21,025 nt of DNA from Cerioporus squamosus. Taxonomy: Eukaryota; Basidiomycota; Agaricomycetes; Polyporales; Polyporaceae. Where the stretch lies: assembly GCA_022592435.1 (NCBI GenBank), contig JABYQS010000480.1:1-21025 (forward strand), given 5' to 3'. Positions 11,027 to 20,935 of this stretch are shown here, piece by piece (position 1 is the first letter of the stretch; each line of letters starts with the position of its first letter). A model generated the notes under the pieces. The model did not search any database and was not told the DNA's origin. It was given only the letters and a program-made list of their open reading frames with translations. The translations under genes were made by a program, and so were the position numbers.

Positions 11027-11891
11027 AAATAATCAGTAATCACCATTAATGCATTTCCCGGACCACTGATGAGGTTCACGGGGCCATGATCAATGGCGCT
11101 GAGCATGGGTGAGTCGCGTTCACATTCGTAGACATTCTTCGGGACTCACTGCTGATACTCTTCTGGGGTGCGCTCCTCCTTTGGGTTGGTGACGGGTTTC
11201 TTGGCGGCCTCCGCAAGGGCATGGGAGCGCTGTTTGTCCTCGGCGGCTGCCTGGACGATCTCGCGCTTGACCACGTCCGACTCATTCTCGTATGCATCCG
11301 CGGTGAAGGTCCTGACGATGGGAAGCCGCTCTTCCCTGGGCAACTTTGAGACACCACGCTCGGCTGCGACCCTCCGGAGCTCAGCTTTCACCACGCTCTT
11401 GACCTTCGCGTGGTAGTAGCGCTTGGAGTATATTTCGATCTCTTGGAGGGCACGCGTGTTCTTGATGCGAGGGATAGCCTCGGGTGCGCTCGCCTTGACT
11501 GTCTTGTTCTGGCCAGGATTCCTGTGTCCGTGATTGTGATACCACGTCTGGATTTGCTACACGTCGTAGAGCCTCGTGTAAGCAAGGCGGCAAACTACCG
11601 AGCGCGATACATCGCCGACGCGCAAATGCCGCACACCAGCTGACGTGAACTCACCACCTTCCTGCGTTCTATCGCCTTTGCGAGTCGCTCGTGCTGCTCG
11701 AGCGTGAATGGCCTTTGCCAGTTGCCCTTCCCGAACTCGGCATCCTCCTCGCACCAGCCGGAGAACCACTCGTGACATGTGCCCGCGATCCACGGCGTGG
11801 TTGTGTTGCTTTTCTGGGAATCCCGCCAGTCGTAGGTGCGGCTGAGGAGCCAGTCCCACTGATCGTCGCTAGACCACTTGCGGGGGGCCAT
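10972..11891 (-). pseudogene. KDZ accessory gene, N-terminal half (split by Plavaka)
   Basis: Minus-strand exons 11891-11655 and 11556-11150, then an exon starting at 11098 that is cut by Plavaka after 11072. Introns are 98 and 51 bp. Native coding stops at the insertion; translation would run about 33 codons into Plavaka and end at a TAA at 10974-10972, giving a 256-residue truncated product. The intact protein begins MAPRKW, is Trp-rich, and has a QIQTWYHNH motif and a helical charged segment ending TPEEYQQ. This resembles a recurrent basidiomycete family with a W[FY]xNH signature near KDZ transposons, recalled from memory. Rejoining to 4652-3149 gives 685 in-frame residues. It is probably a nuclear, DNA-associated accessory factor; no catalytic motif is visible. 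Confidence 0.8.
11047..11071 (-). repeat. Right Plavaka terminal inverted repeat (25 bp)
   Basis: This is the perfect reverse complement of 4655-4679. The base outside each tip differs after complementing (G at 4654, T for 11072), so the repeat ends exactly here. Confidence 0.97.
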
Positions 11892-12291
11892 AGTCAGAGA
11901 GAGTTGTGCAGTTGGAATGGCAGAGGGTGAGAGTGGGCGAGAATTGGAGTCAGGACCATGGCGAGGATTTGGAGAGCCCGGCAGCCAATCACAGTTGCTC
12001 TAGGCAGGAAGCTCCGATGGAAACGCAGAGAGAGCACGCAGCGAGGATCATGGTGAGAAGAGGTTCAGCGAGTCTCGCAAGGACCGAGCGATGTGGATGC
12101 AAAGGGAGTAGGAATGGACAGAAACAGCCGCGTAGACGCGTGAGAGGCCAACATGGTCCAAAAGGTCAATGGGCGCCTGCAGCTGGCACGTCTTGCCTCT
12201 TACCATAAAGTCTCCGCCTCGGTCCTTCGACGGTCAGTATCAACTCCCCTCCTCTCAGCTCCCAATCCACTTCTCTCGGTGCTCATTTGCC
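11892..12291. promoter_or_regulatory. Divergent intergenic region in the KDZ element
   Basis: A 400-bp gap lies between the start codons of the minus-strand accessory gene (11891) and the plus-strand gene at 12292. No reading frame with protein-like character is present. Promoters for both genes must lie here. No TATA box was recognised at a standard distance from either start, although a short A-rich patch (CCATAAAG) occurs at about 12203. Confidence 0.5.
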
Positions 12292-13348
12292 ATGGCCGCG
12301 CAGTCTCGCTCCACCAGTGCACCCCAGCCCAACGTGCGTGGCTCACAGCTCCTCCGTGCCCTCTTGCGCCTCCTCGAAGAGGACCCCCGTACGTGCTTCC
12401 TGATTCGCTAACCTGATGACCGCTCACGTTGCTACAGGTGACCATCCTGACCGCGATGCGCGCATGTACCTCTGCGTGCAGTACCTTGCATTCGCGTTGC
12501 GCGGTAAGTCGCGACATATGCTCCCTCCGCACCCTCGCAACTGACCTGGCACTGTCATTTAGGCGAGGAGACCATGGCGTTCGGGTCCGATGCCAGCCCG
12601 CCGGAGGAGGAGGAGCTAGTGCAAAGCCTTCGACAGCTCATGTCCCCCGAGGTCCCCTCGGCTTCGGCCCCTACTCCGACCACGTCTCGGTCTCGCGGTG
12701 TCATTGCCCTCTCTGACGAAGATGAGAGTGAGATCGAGTATGCTGATGCCCGCCGCGATGACAGGGTGCGACGTGGCCTGCCCTACTACAACACGTGGGA
12801 TGGCGCCGCTGGTGCCTCCTCGCATACTGGTCGTCGCGCCATAGCGACCAATCCTGTCGCAGCTACGCCTCCTCCCGCCATCAACCCTGTCCCGGTCACT
12901 CCTTCTGCCCCGGCTGCTCCTCTCTCTGCTGCGCCAGCCCCGCCCGCGGCTACTCCAACCCCGGCTGCCACGCCTGTCCCCGTCACTGTTCCCGCCACTG
13001 GGACGGCCACCACGCCCGTCGCTGGGGCCGCCGCATCCAACCTCGGCCCGTTCGACCCTACTCGGGACCCGATGCAGCCGTGGATTGCCCCCGAGAGTGG
13101 CTCCAACACCTGGTACGTCGTTACCGTCGGACGCCGCGTCGGGGTCTTCGACAACAGGTCAGTGAGTGCGTGATACATGCATGCGACCAGCGTAGCTAAC
13201 ACTGCCTTTCAGCCACCAGATGCGGCGCGCAACCGATACCGTCAAAGGCAACTCCGCATGCAGCGCGTCTTCCCGCAATGCTGCCATTGAGAGCTTCGTC
13301 ACGCAGCTCTCGATTCCCGATGTAGTCAAGTGCTACCCCAACGCATGA
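12292..13348 (+). CDS. KDZ-associated protein with viroplasmin/RNase H1-N-like C-terminal domain
   Basis: Exons 12292-12388, 12438-12503, 12563-13157 and 13213-13348 give 297 residues. The introns (49, 59 and 55 bp) are GT-AG and in phase. The N-terminus is helical (QLLRALLRLLEEDP, MYLCVQYLAFALRGEE). The middle is disordered and acidic, then a long Pro/Ala/Thr linker. The C-terminus contains WYVVTVGRRVGVFDN, VKG and a final helix, which resembles the Caulimovirus viroplasmin/RNase H1 N-terminal fold (WYVVxxGxxxGV... VxGxSxA). In characterised proteins that fold binds RNA-DNA hybrid or double-stranded nucleic acid. Here the usual aromatic residue after the first strand is missing, so binding is uncertain. 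A second possible splice donor at 13162 would destroy this motif, which supports the chosen one at 13158. Confidence 0.78.
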
Positions 13349-13576
13349 GTGGGCCGGAGGTACAACTTACGTTTCGCCGTGGCACTTTAGATATAGATAT
13401 GCTTGTCATGTTGAACTGCGCTGTATCTGCTGAACGTTCTGTCCCTGTGTTGCATTGTGCCGTGCTCTGTGTCCACTGTCCCTTGCTTGCTCTCCACGGT
13501 CCCTCTCGCTACAGCGTCTCATGTATAACCAGATCTGATTGCTCGGACTTTGAATGTCAACGTGGCCGTGTGGCCT

Positions 13577-13584
13577 TATTTAAG
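13577..13584 (+). promoter_or_regulatory. Possible TATA-like element before the MGRAPRY gene
   Basis: TATTTAAG lies about 45 bp upstream of the ATG at 13629. Fungal TATA boxes usually lie 30-60 bp before transcription starts, so the match is plausible but unproven. Confidence 0.35.
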
Positions 13585-13628
13585 TACAGCGTAGTCACTG
13601 TGTGCGAATACGTCGAACACCCACCGCC

Positions 13629-14382
13629 ATGGGTCGCGCCCCTCGATATCAAACCTCAGAGGCCCGCACCACCGCGCGCACCGCCGCTGTGCGCCGTTAT
13701 GCCCAAACCGCGAGGTACGCTGCCCTCAGTCCACTTACAGACTGCCTCACCTGAGTCCCTTAACAGCGGGAAAGCAGCAAGAGCTGCGGCCAGCGCCCGG
13801 AACTACACGAAACGCAAGATGGCCAGAGACGCGCTGTTGGGTGTCGACCTGCCGCGAGACATGCGTCAGTATGCGCGCTCGTTCCGGCGCGCATCCTTCT
13901 TGTTCGCCGCGGGCTGGGAAGATCTGGAACTGGGGCTTTGGTGCCATCCTTTTGCCATCCGGGTGCCCGACACGGGCGCCCGAAGTTCTCTCACCAAAGG
14001 GGAAAGAGGCAGCTGGGACGACCGCTCGGCCCGAGTCACGACTGTGATCTACCACAAGATCCTCGAGCTTGCGCGCACACGCATGGAGAGGTGGAGGGCG
14101 CCGGACCTGGACCAGTCAGCGGTGGAGGTGGAGGTGGTGCAAGAGATTACGGCGCGGCGTGATGCGTGGGTGTGTGCGAGAGATTCGGGGATAGCGGCCC
14201 TGGAGGACGCCGAGTACATGCATGATCTGTACTTGGTGTGGGGGGCCAAGATCACGCTGATGCTCGGAGAGGAGTGGAAGAGTCGCAAGGAGGGTTTGGA
14301 CATATACGAGAGTTTGTACAGTACGAAACAGCTTCCGTGGCAGAGGATGGTCAAGGACATGCGCACTCGTATGGCGTCCTAA
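13629..14382 (+). CDS. KDZ-associated hypothetical protein with basic MGRAPRY N-terminus
   Basis: Exons 13629-13714 and 13767-14382 are joined by a 52-bp intron whose removal continues the frame (AQTA then SGKAARAAASARNYTKRK). The product is about 233 residues. The start was chosen because MGRAPRYQTSEARTTARTA matches a start pattern I recall (MGRPxxYHTxEE...) in many basidiomycete proteins encoded beside KDZ transposons. The first 60 residues are strongly basic and could bind DNA. The rest is alpha-helical and charged with aromatic residues (RRASFLFAAGWEDLELG, YHKILELARTRMERW). No catalytic motif is seen. It lies between the viroplasmin-like gene and a small unknown gene, all on the plus strand. 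An upstream in-frame extension to 13330 is open but lacks protein character. Confidence 0.75.
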
Positions 14383-14450
14383 GAAATGTACTGCACTTTG
14401 TATCACTACACTGCTCATTCTGGGCTATTAGAAAGCCACATCCACCTCCT

Positions 14451-15141
14451 ATGCGTGGATACAGACTGCCCCCATCCCACAGCCCTGCGGCACCGGACGG
14501 GACATTGGCGGAGACTGCGCAACTTGAACCATCTAGGACCCATAAGGTTACATATGAACTTTGTGCCGCTCCAAGCACCGTCTTCAAGCGTACCATCCGA
14601 CCGCCTGTCACGCAGTGCCAAATGGCACTAATCGATGGGTAAGGACTGCATAAAACCCCCTGCACAATCTGGGGACTGAGCGTGAGCCCAGGAACACGTT
14701 ATTCATTTGTTTCTCTCATGTCGGCTTTTCTCATACAGAGTTATGTGCCTCCTGATTGGCTGCGTCAAGTGCCGGAAGATTGGGCGCCCGTGTCTATTTG
14801 GGAAACTGTGCGCCTTCGGCCACCTCACAACTTCCTCCTCACCCTCACCTGCGGTATGCCGCTCATGGCTGTCTCTGCGACTTTCTCCCTCTCGATACTC
14901 GCAATGCAGTGAGCACGGTGCTTACTGCTGGAGACCACGATACTTACCAGCTCATGAACCGCATTGTAGGGTCCCTCGCTCTGCCAACATGGCACACACA
15001 GTCGCGTCTTCGCATGGCAAGCGGGAGCGTGCGGATCCACAAGAGAGTGAGTGCTCGACCTGTCGTCCGCCTGCCAAACCAATCAATGCATTGTCCCAGA
15101 ACGATCCAGGCAGGACCATGCGGCTGGGGTATCCCCGATAG
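14451..15141 (+). CDS. Small hypothetical protein in the KDZ element
   Basis: Exons 14451-14638, 14741-14853, 14910-15046 and 15100-15141 give 159 residues. Introns are 102, 56, 56 and 53 bp in sequence region terms (the three introns are 14639-14740, 14854-14909 and 15047-15099), all GT-AG and phase-consistent. The coherent text across junctions (ALIDG joined to YVPPDWLRQVPEDW; LTLTC joined to VSTVLTAGDHDTY) is the main evidence that this is real. I do not recognise the family. Motifs are VPPDWLRQVPEDWAPVSIW and LMNRIVGSLALPTWH; no signal peptide, membrane segment or known catalytic motif is seen. It starts 68 bp after the previous gene's stop and ends 153 bp before the transposase start, so it is probably another accessory gene. 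The first acceptor (CAGAG/T) is atypical, and a different first exon is possible. Confidence 0.5.
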
Positions 15142-15294
15142 CGCGGTTTGTTGGGTAGTATATTTCCCCTGCGGACACGTACGTGCAATTCTCTCCGATG
15201 GCGCGGACGTTGGGCTTCGGGTGACGCTGATGTTTCCTCAGAGAGTTGCCCCCACGCAGCTCGCCCTTTTATCCCCCACTCTCCCCCGCCTGCC

Positions 15295-18200
15295 ATGCGC
15301 AAGCTCCAACGCCTCCACCGCTGGTTTGCGAGGATCCCCTCCATGGTCAAACGCTGCAAGGATGGCCAGCACGGAACTCGGTATACATTCGAGGACGAGG
15401 ACGACAATCTCAGAGGTGCGGCTGCTGCGTCCGAGACTTCCTCGACGATGGCTGTCCCCAACGAGCGCCACCGCCACGTCGACTACTGCTATGCCGGCCA
15501 CCGCCCCTCGACCCAGACTTCTTATGTTGAGCTCCCTCAGGACACCCCCAAGCGTCCCCGCTCAAACTCAGCCCCTCCTCCTGCGCCTCCCCCGTCGTTC
15601 CTATCTCAAGACGACCTTGGGGACTACCGCGACGGCGTTGACCACTCCTACACCCAGGAGCACCACTTTGGCCCCGAGGACGAGTCGGTGCCACGGGCTC
15701 GCACAGCATCGGTGAGTGTCCGTCTCCGAGCGACATCCTACTGTGCTGATAGCGAGGTCACAGGATCGCCCACTGCTACTCTGGTCCCATCACGTTGACG
15801 AGTATCTCGCCGAACTCCTGCGTTTGGAAGGACGTGGAGAGCACACCGGTGGCTGCTGCACCCGATGTGGGCAGGCTGGCGCTGGCATATATCGTTGCGA
15901 CGATTGCGCGAACACATCGATGTTCTGTGCCGGATGTATCGTCGCCGACCACGTGTCGAACCCTCTGCACCGCATCAAGGTACGTCCCATGCCTTCTCGC
16001 GAGACGTCGCGCATTGCTGACACACTCTCAGGAGTGGCAGCCATCTGGATGGTTTCAACGTTCCAGCCTCAAGAGTCTCGGGTTGCGGGTCCAGCTCGGC
16101 CACGAACCCGGGAACAAGTGCTGGAACCCAAAGAGAGCTTTCGGGGACGACTTCGTCGTACTCGACGTCTCTGGGATCCACGAGGTCGGTGTCGACTTCT
16201 GTGGCTGCCAGCGCGCCCTCCCGCACTTCATGCAACTCCTGCGAGCTCGCTGGTATCCGGCGACATACACCGACCCAAGGACGGCCTCCACGTTCCGTCT
16301 CCTGGAGGACTTCCATCTTATGTCGACGCAGTCAAAGGTGTCCGGGTGGGAGTACTATACGACATTGTCCCGGCGCACGGACAACACCGGCGTTCAGCCC
16401 TCCAAGGTACGTGTATGCGTACGCCCCGTTGAAGTATATGTGTTAACATGTTCGCTTAAGGATCGCTACCCCTCGTTCATGCTCATGGCCAGGCAATGGC
16501 GACATCTCAAGATGATGAAGCGTGGTGGTCGTGGACATGACCCTGCGGGCGTCAAGGCGACAGCTCGCGGGGAGTGCGCTGTCGAGTGCCCCGCCTGTCC
16601 TCAAGATGGCAAGAACCTTCCCAACGGTTGGGAAAACGCGCCGGCTTGGCTCAAGTAAGTACGGCTCCACACGTGTGCGTGCACGCTCGCTGACGAAGTC
16701 GATTGGCAGGTGGATATACCAGATCTTCGTCTCACTCGATGCCAACTTCCGCATGAAACGGAAGAAGATCTCGTCGGAGGCGAACGACCCCGACCTGAAC
16801 CGCGGTTGCGCCTATGTCGTCGAGGATCGCGCTTACAAGGCGTTCTTGGAGGCGACTGGTAACATGCCTACGGAGAAACATGCACATTGTAACAATCACA
16901 ACGCTGTCAAGCTCGCGAATCTGAAGAACCACGCTACGCTCGCGGCGACAGGCATCGGCGCCGTGGACTGCGCACGCCATGGCCTCAGGCGCCCGTGTTC
17001 TGTCGGAGATTTGCAAAAAGGCGAACGGTATGAACCAGCCCGCGCGTTTCTTGTGTCCCCACGCTGACCGTTTAACCTTCCTCTTGCAGATACGCCAATA
17101 TGGATTACTTGCTGAACAGCACGCTCCGGCAAATGTCGTCTCCGACTCAGCCGCTTACCCACCGCGAGGTGATGGCCATCTATGACATTGCGTGTCAGTT
17201 TGGCATCAATCTGAACACGCGCTTCGTGACTTACGGGTTTACGACCTTAGGGATCCGTTCCCTGCGCTGGGCTGTCCCCAAGTTCCATATTGCTGCTCAC
17301 CGTGAGTGGTGCCGTAGCTCATACTCGTTGCACTACCTCCCACGGTGCGGCCGCATTGACGGCGAGTTCATCGAGCGTAACTGGTCGCTCCTGAACCCCA
17401 TTGCCTCCTCAACCAAGGAGATGGGCCCGGGGTCGCGTCGCGATGTCATCGACGATGCTATCGCAGACCAGAACTGGCAGAAGGTCGTCAAGATGCGTAA
17501 GTGACCACCACTGGCGATCACACATGTGCTGATCTGATTTGACAGCGTGGACGTTGCTTGAGAAGATAAAGACAGCTGTTCCGGAGTGCAGCAAGCATGC
17601 GATCGCTTTCGAGGAGTATAGCACAGCTTTTTCCACGGAGACCATCGCAGAATGGACGCGTATGGTTGAGGCCTGGGAGGCCGACCGGTCTGCGCCTAAC
17701 CCGTTCATCGTTGAGCGTGCAAGTGCGTTGTCCTACTAAGTGTAGCTATTGGGTCCGCCCGTATTGACTTACTCATCTGCAGCTGTCTCGAGTCAGCCAT
17801 CCGGCACAAGCTTCTAGAGGATGACGCCGAGGCACTACGTCTCGGAAGCGCGGTGATCCTACACGAAGACTTCTCCAGCAGCACCATGCTCTCCGCTGGA
17901 ATAGACCTTGAGGAGCAGCAGTGAGTCAGTTACTGGTGCGCAGAGGTGCTCGACACTAACTATCTTTCTCAGGCGCGAGCACATCGCGGAGCTCGCTGGC
18001 ATGCACGAGCATGCCACCAACTTGGCGCGCGCAAAGGCGCTCGATAGGCAGAACTCCCTTCACCGCAAGCTCGCCGCATGGTTCAAGGTCCAGCAACTGT
18101 TCATGCCCGGGGTTACTGCACGCCGCGCTCAACTCACCACCACACCAACGTCGCAGCTACCCCACAAGATGCCAATCCTGCTTCCTAGCACCGCCCTCAT

Positions 18201-19157
18201 GTACATGGAAGTCGACGCGAAGTTGGTGCAGCAAGAGTGGCTTCTTCGCGAAGCTCAGGCACACGACGCGCTGGCGCAGATCCGAGGTCTGCTCGAGCTG
18301 CGCTTCCACCTCTACAAGGTTAAGGACCGCTTCGCGCGGGGTCAGGGGATGAACACGCGCTCCATGAACTCCATCGCAACTGTACAGTACAAGATCGACA
18401 TGACTGCCGTGCGGTATCGCGCCGCCCGCACCGCTCTTACCGCGTTGTCTGGCCCGTTGCACAAGGACCAGGAGAACTGGCGCGTCGTCCTCAAGGAACT
18501 CAACGACGGCGACCTTCGCCACGTCAGCGAGGACGATGAGGCAACTGAAGGGACTCGCGCAATCTCCTGGATCTGGCGGCAGACAGACTCGTCCACCACC
18601 GATACCGCTGGCATCCCGAACGCTCAGGAGAGCGTCCAAGAGTGTGAGTGGTATGCATTCTTATCGTTGATATCTGCCCATGGACATCACCTATAGCGCT
18701 GCGTGTTGAGTGGTGCAAGGCGCGTGCTCGAGCGCACCGCTGGAAGGAGGAGTGCGTGCTTGTCGAGGAGGAGATGCGGCGTGTCGTGGCCTATCACAAA
18801 TGGGCTGCGAAGAACTGGGAGTCGCGCATTGGCCTCAATTTCCAGGACCGCCCTGACTACTACGAGGGTGCGCGTGCTTACGCCCTCCGACAATCTTCTA
18901 TCCGCACCCGCATGCACCAGTTATGCTCTCGCTCATGGACCTACGTCTCGGCTTGGCTGCACCTTGCCCACCCTCAGAAGGCCAGCGAGAACAATGACAG
19001 CATGTCCCTGTCAGACACCAGCGACACCCTTCCCCACCTGGCGACCATGACGAACCCATCGACCGCATCCATTCAGACGGGTACGGACGGCCTTCCGGAG
19101 CTGGAGACGATGGGAGGAGAGCCCGGGAGCACGCTGGACATGGTGTCGGTGGACTAG
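15295..19157 (+). CDS. KDZ transposase with CxC2 cysteine-cluster domain
   Basis: Exons 15295-15711, 15764-15979, 16032-16406, 16461-16654, 16710-17027, 17090-17496, 17546-17722, 17797-17920, 17973-18643 and 18697-19157 give about 1119 residues. Order: a disordered N-terminus, a CxC2 cluster from about residue 170 (CCTRC, CDDC, CAGC, then DFCGC at 266-270), and the KDZ core. Core motifs are SLDANFR (D411), CNNHNAV (461-467), AATGIGAVDCARHG, VGDLQKGER, YDIACQ (D539), KFHIAAH, DGEFIERNW (E599/E602) and STKEMGPGSRRD. A charged helical C-terminus follows. D411, D539 and E599 or E602 are plausible catalytic acids, by inference. The seventh intron is ambiguous: 17723-17796 has better splice sites, while 17727-17782 keeps the frame and adds six residues. 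No disabling change was found. It would act in the nucleus on the element ends at 1897 and 21018. Confidence 0.93.
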
Positions 19158-20484
19158 GTGCGCTTACTTACCCTTGTTATGTCCCTCCCCGCGCAATTAT
19201 GCGGCCTTCATCATTGTCATCCCATCTTGTGTCCCGTGTCCCAAGTCCCTGCATTTCTTGTGTCCCTAGTCCCCTGTGTTTCTGCATGTACTTGTAACGC
19301 TATCACGCCATGTCGCGCCCGTCTAAAATCACCCACAACCGTGCACATCCTCCCCCCTAACCATGACCGCACGCTGTACCCCGTCTGCTATGTTTGAGTG
19401 CCCTGATTTATACAAATATATTGTTCTTGTGAATACGCCGGCGATGCATAGACACTAAGTACCGAGTGCCGGTGGGTGTGCGCGAAGGTTTGTGGCTCCA
19501 GAGCCTCTGTGGCTGTGCTGGGGACTTAGAGGAACTCGAGCAGTAGGTGGCTGTGCAAGGGACTTAGAGATATTCGTGTGGTGGTCGTAGCGCCGGGATG
19601 GTGTGTACTCTGCTCTCCCCACCACACGGCTTGCCACAGCTCTCCGCTTTTCTGCACCTGAATAGTCCCCGGGACGTCCATCGGTACACACGCTCTATGG
19701 CTTGACTGTTTGGGCGCACGACATGCTCGAGGACGTCCACCCTGCGCTCGTGACTCCAGTCGACTAGCTTGTGCACGGCTACCTGGACCGCCCACTCTCC
19801 CGGAGCATCATTGAACATCTCCGCCTGATATCAGCACGAAAAAAACAAGCAGCGAGGCCTGAGGGCGTAAAGGATAGGCCAACCGGTAATGCCCGGCAAG
19901 GATACAGCCGGCGCGGACATTTTGGGCGAGCATCCCACAAACTAGGTAAGCAATCCAACTTCCTTATTACCTGTACCTCAGCAAGCCCATGCTATGGATG
20001 AGCTACCATGATGCATGAGCGCCGGACCTGTGCGCGTCCTACCACGTACTGTGGCATGGCGCCCAGCTTCGCACCTGCTGCATGGTTCAGGCAGGTTCTC
20101 GGGGCTGGCATGACCATGTGTATGCAAGACGAGGAGCTGCACAGCGGAAGGCGCGTACGCCTGCTGGACGCGCAGCCGCGGGTGGTGGCCCGTAGTGGAG
20201 CGCGACGGGGTTCCCTGCTCAGAGATTGCGGGAAACAGCTCGTTTGTGTCAGACAACGGGCCTGCGCTTGCGGCTTGCCGAGGCGCGACCCGTCGAGCTC
20301 CCCGTACACCTACCGCACGCTGCGCAGCCCTAACAGGTGGCGGGTCCCGTAGCGGGGCGCGCCAGGCCAGTTTCCAGCAGGGAGTGGGTCAAAGGCAGGC
20401 TAGTGTGATTCTGAGGCCTGCCTTGACCGTCTCTCGGCCCGCAGAGGGCCCTACCGAGGAGCTACGCAGGCGTGCCACCGCTGC

Positions 20485-20541
20485 GCGCGAGCGCGTACGG
20501 CTGCCCCGCGCGAACGTGTACGGCTGCCCGCGCGAACGCGT
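20485..20541. repeat. 22-bp tandem repeat, about 2.6 copies
   Basis: Units GCGCGAGCGCGTACGGCTGC and GCGCGAACGTGTACGGCTGC (each plus CC), followed by a partial third copy starting GCGCGAACGCGTGG. They lie in the right subterminal region of the KDZ element. Confidence 0.8.
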
Positions 20542-20616
20542 GGCGGGCGCCGCTCAGGGGGTGACCTACGGCTGGACTGTATCTCGCCCATAGTGAACTA
20601 CATAGAGAAGCGTAAG

Positions 20617-20673
20617 CTGCGCGTGCGCGCGTGCGGGCGTGCGGGCGTGCGGGAGCGGCGCGCGCACGCGCAG
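20617..20673. repeat. Perfect 14-bp GC-rich inverted repeat around a GCGTGCGG array
   Basis: CTGCGCGTGCGCGC (20617-20630) and GCGCGCACGCGCAG (20660-20673) are exact inverted repeats. The 29-base spacer contains three GTGCGGGC-like units. Single-stranded DNA or RNA would form a very stable hairpin. Confidence 0.85.
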
Positions 20674-20935
20674 GGGTCCCAAAAGGGGACGGTACACCAG
20701 GACTATATGCTCACTATCATAAACGCTCGGGGACGTTGTCGGAGGTCGAATATATACCCTCGAATGGGTGGTACGCATGCGCCCATAACAGGGCGGCCAG
20801 ATTGGGCAAGGGGCGGGCGGGCGTCATTGTATGTCAGGCTATGTCAAGGGAGGCCGGAAAACCGCTCGTATAAGGGCGCAGGCAGTAAGTAACGGTGCTT
20901 ATGAGCACCCTATAGTACGCTTTGTATTGCTATTA

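Larger units (their letters stand above)
4655..11071. mobile_element. Complete nested Plavaka DNA transposon (6.4 kb)
   Basis: The element is bounded by perfect 25-bp inverted repeats starting CATCAGTGGTCCGGG at each tip and flanked by AG on both sides (4653-4654 and 11072-11073), consistent with a 2-bp target duplication. If the true tip were CAGTGG, the duplication could instead be AT. Inside are subterminal GTATTA/TAATAC repeats, an intact Plavaka transposase on the plus strand and one divergent accessory gene. The insertion splits an exon of a KDZ accessory gene, and removal restores that gene's frame. Perfect TIRs and intact coding argue for a young, possibly autonomous copy. Confidence 0.92.
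19158..20935. other. Right subterminal non-coding region of the KDZ element
   Basis: After the transposase stop come about 280 bp of probable 3' UTR with an A/T patch at about 19406-19425. The rest is GC-rich and repeat-bearing: a 22-bp tandem repeat (20485-20541), a strong inverted repeat (20617-20673) and one CAAAAGGGG motif (20680-20688), matching the CCCCTTTTG words at the left end. A minus-strand frame at 19564-19818 gives moderately protein-like text (WAVQVAVHKLVDWSHERR) but has no spliceable continuation that I can support. I call no gene here. Confidence 0.55.

Noticed and set aside
4655..11071. Treating Plavaka and KDZ genes as a single composite element that moves together
   Set aside because: Perfect TIRs, the flanking AG pair and the split exon show that Plavaka inserted secondarily into the KDZ element.
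15148..15294. N-terminal extension of the KDZ transposase upstream of 15295
   Set aside because: The frame is open, but the text has no protein character and includes intergenic sequence with a TATATTT patch; the ATG at 15295 is preferred.
14756..15715. Plus-strand reading frame of 319 codons overlapping the KDZ transposase start
   Set aside because: It runs through two introns of the small hypothetical gene and is out of frame with the transposase first exon. Its second half is repetitive Pro/Thr/Ser/Arg text typical of a shadow frame.
19564..19818. Minus-strand frame with WAVQVAVHKLVDWSHERR text
   Set aside because: It is protein-like in part, but there is no family match, no continuation through credible splice sites and degraded sequence on both sides; at most a relic.
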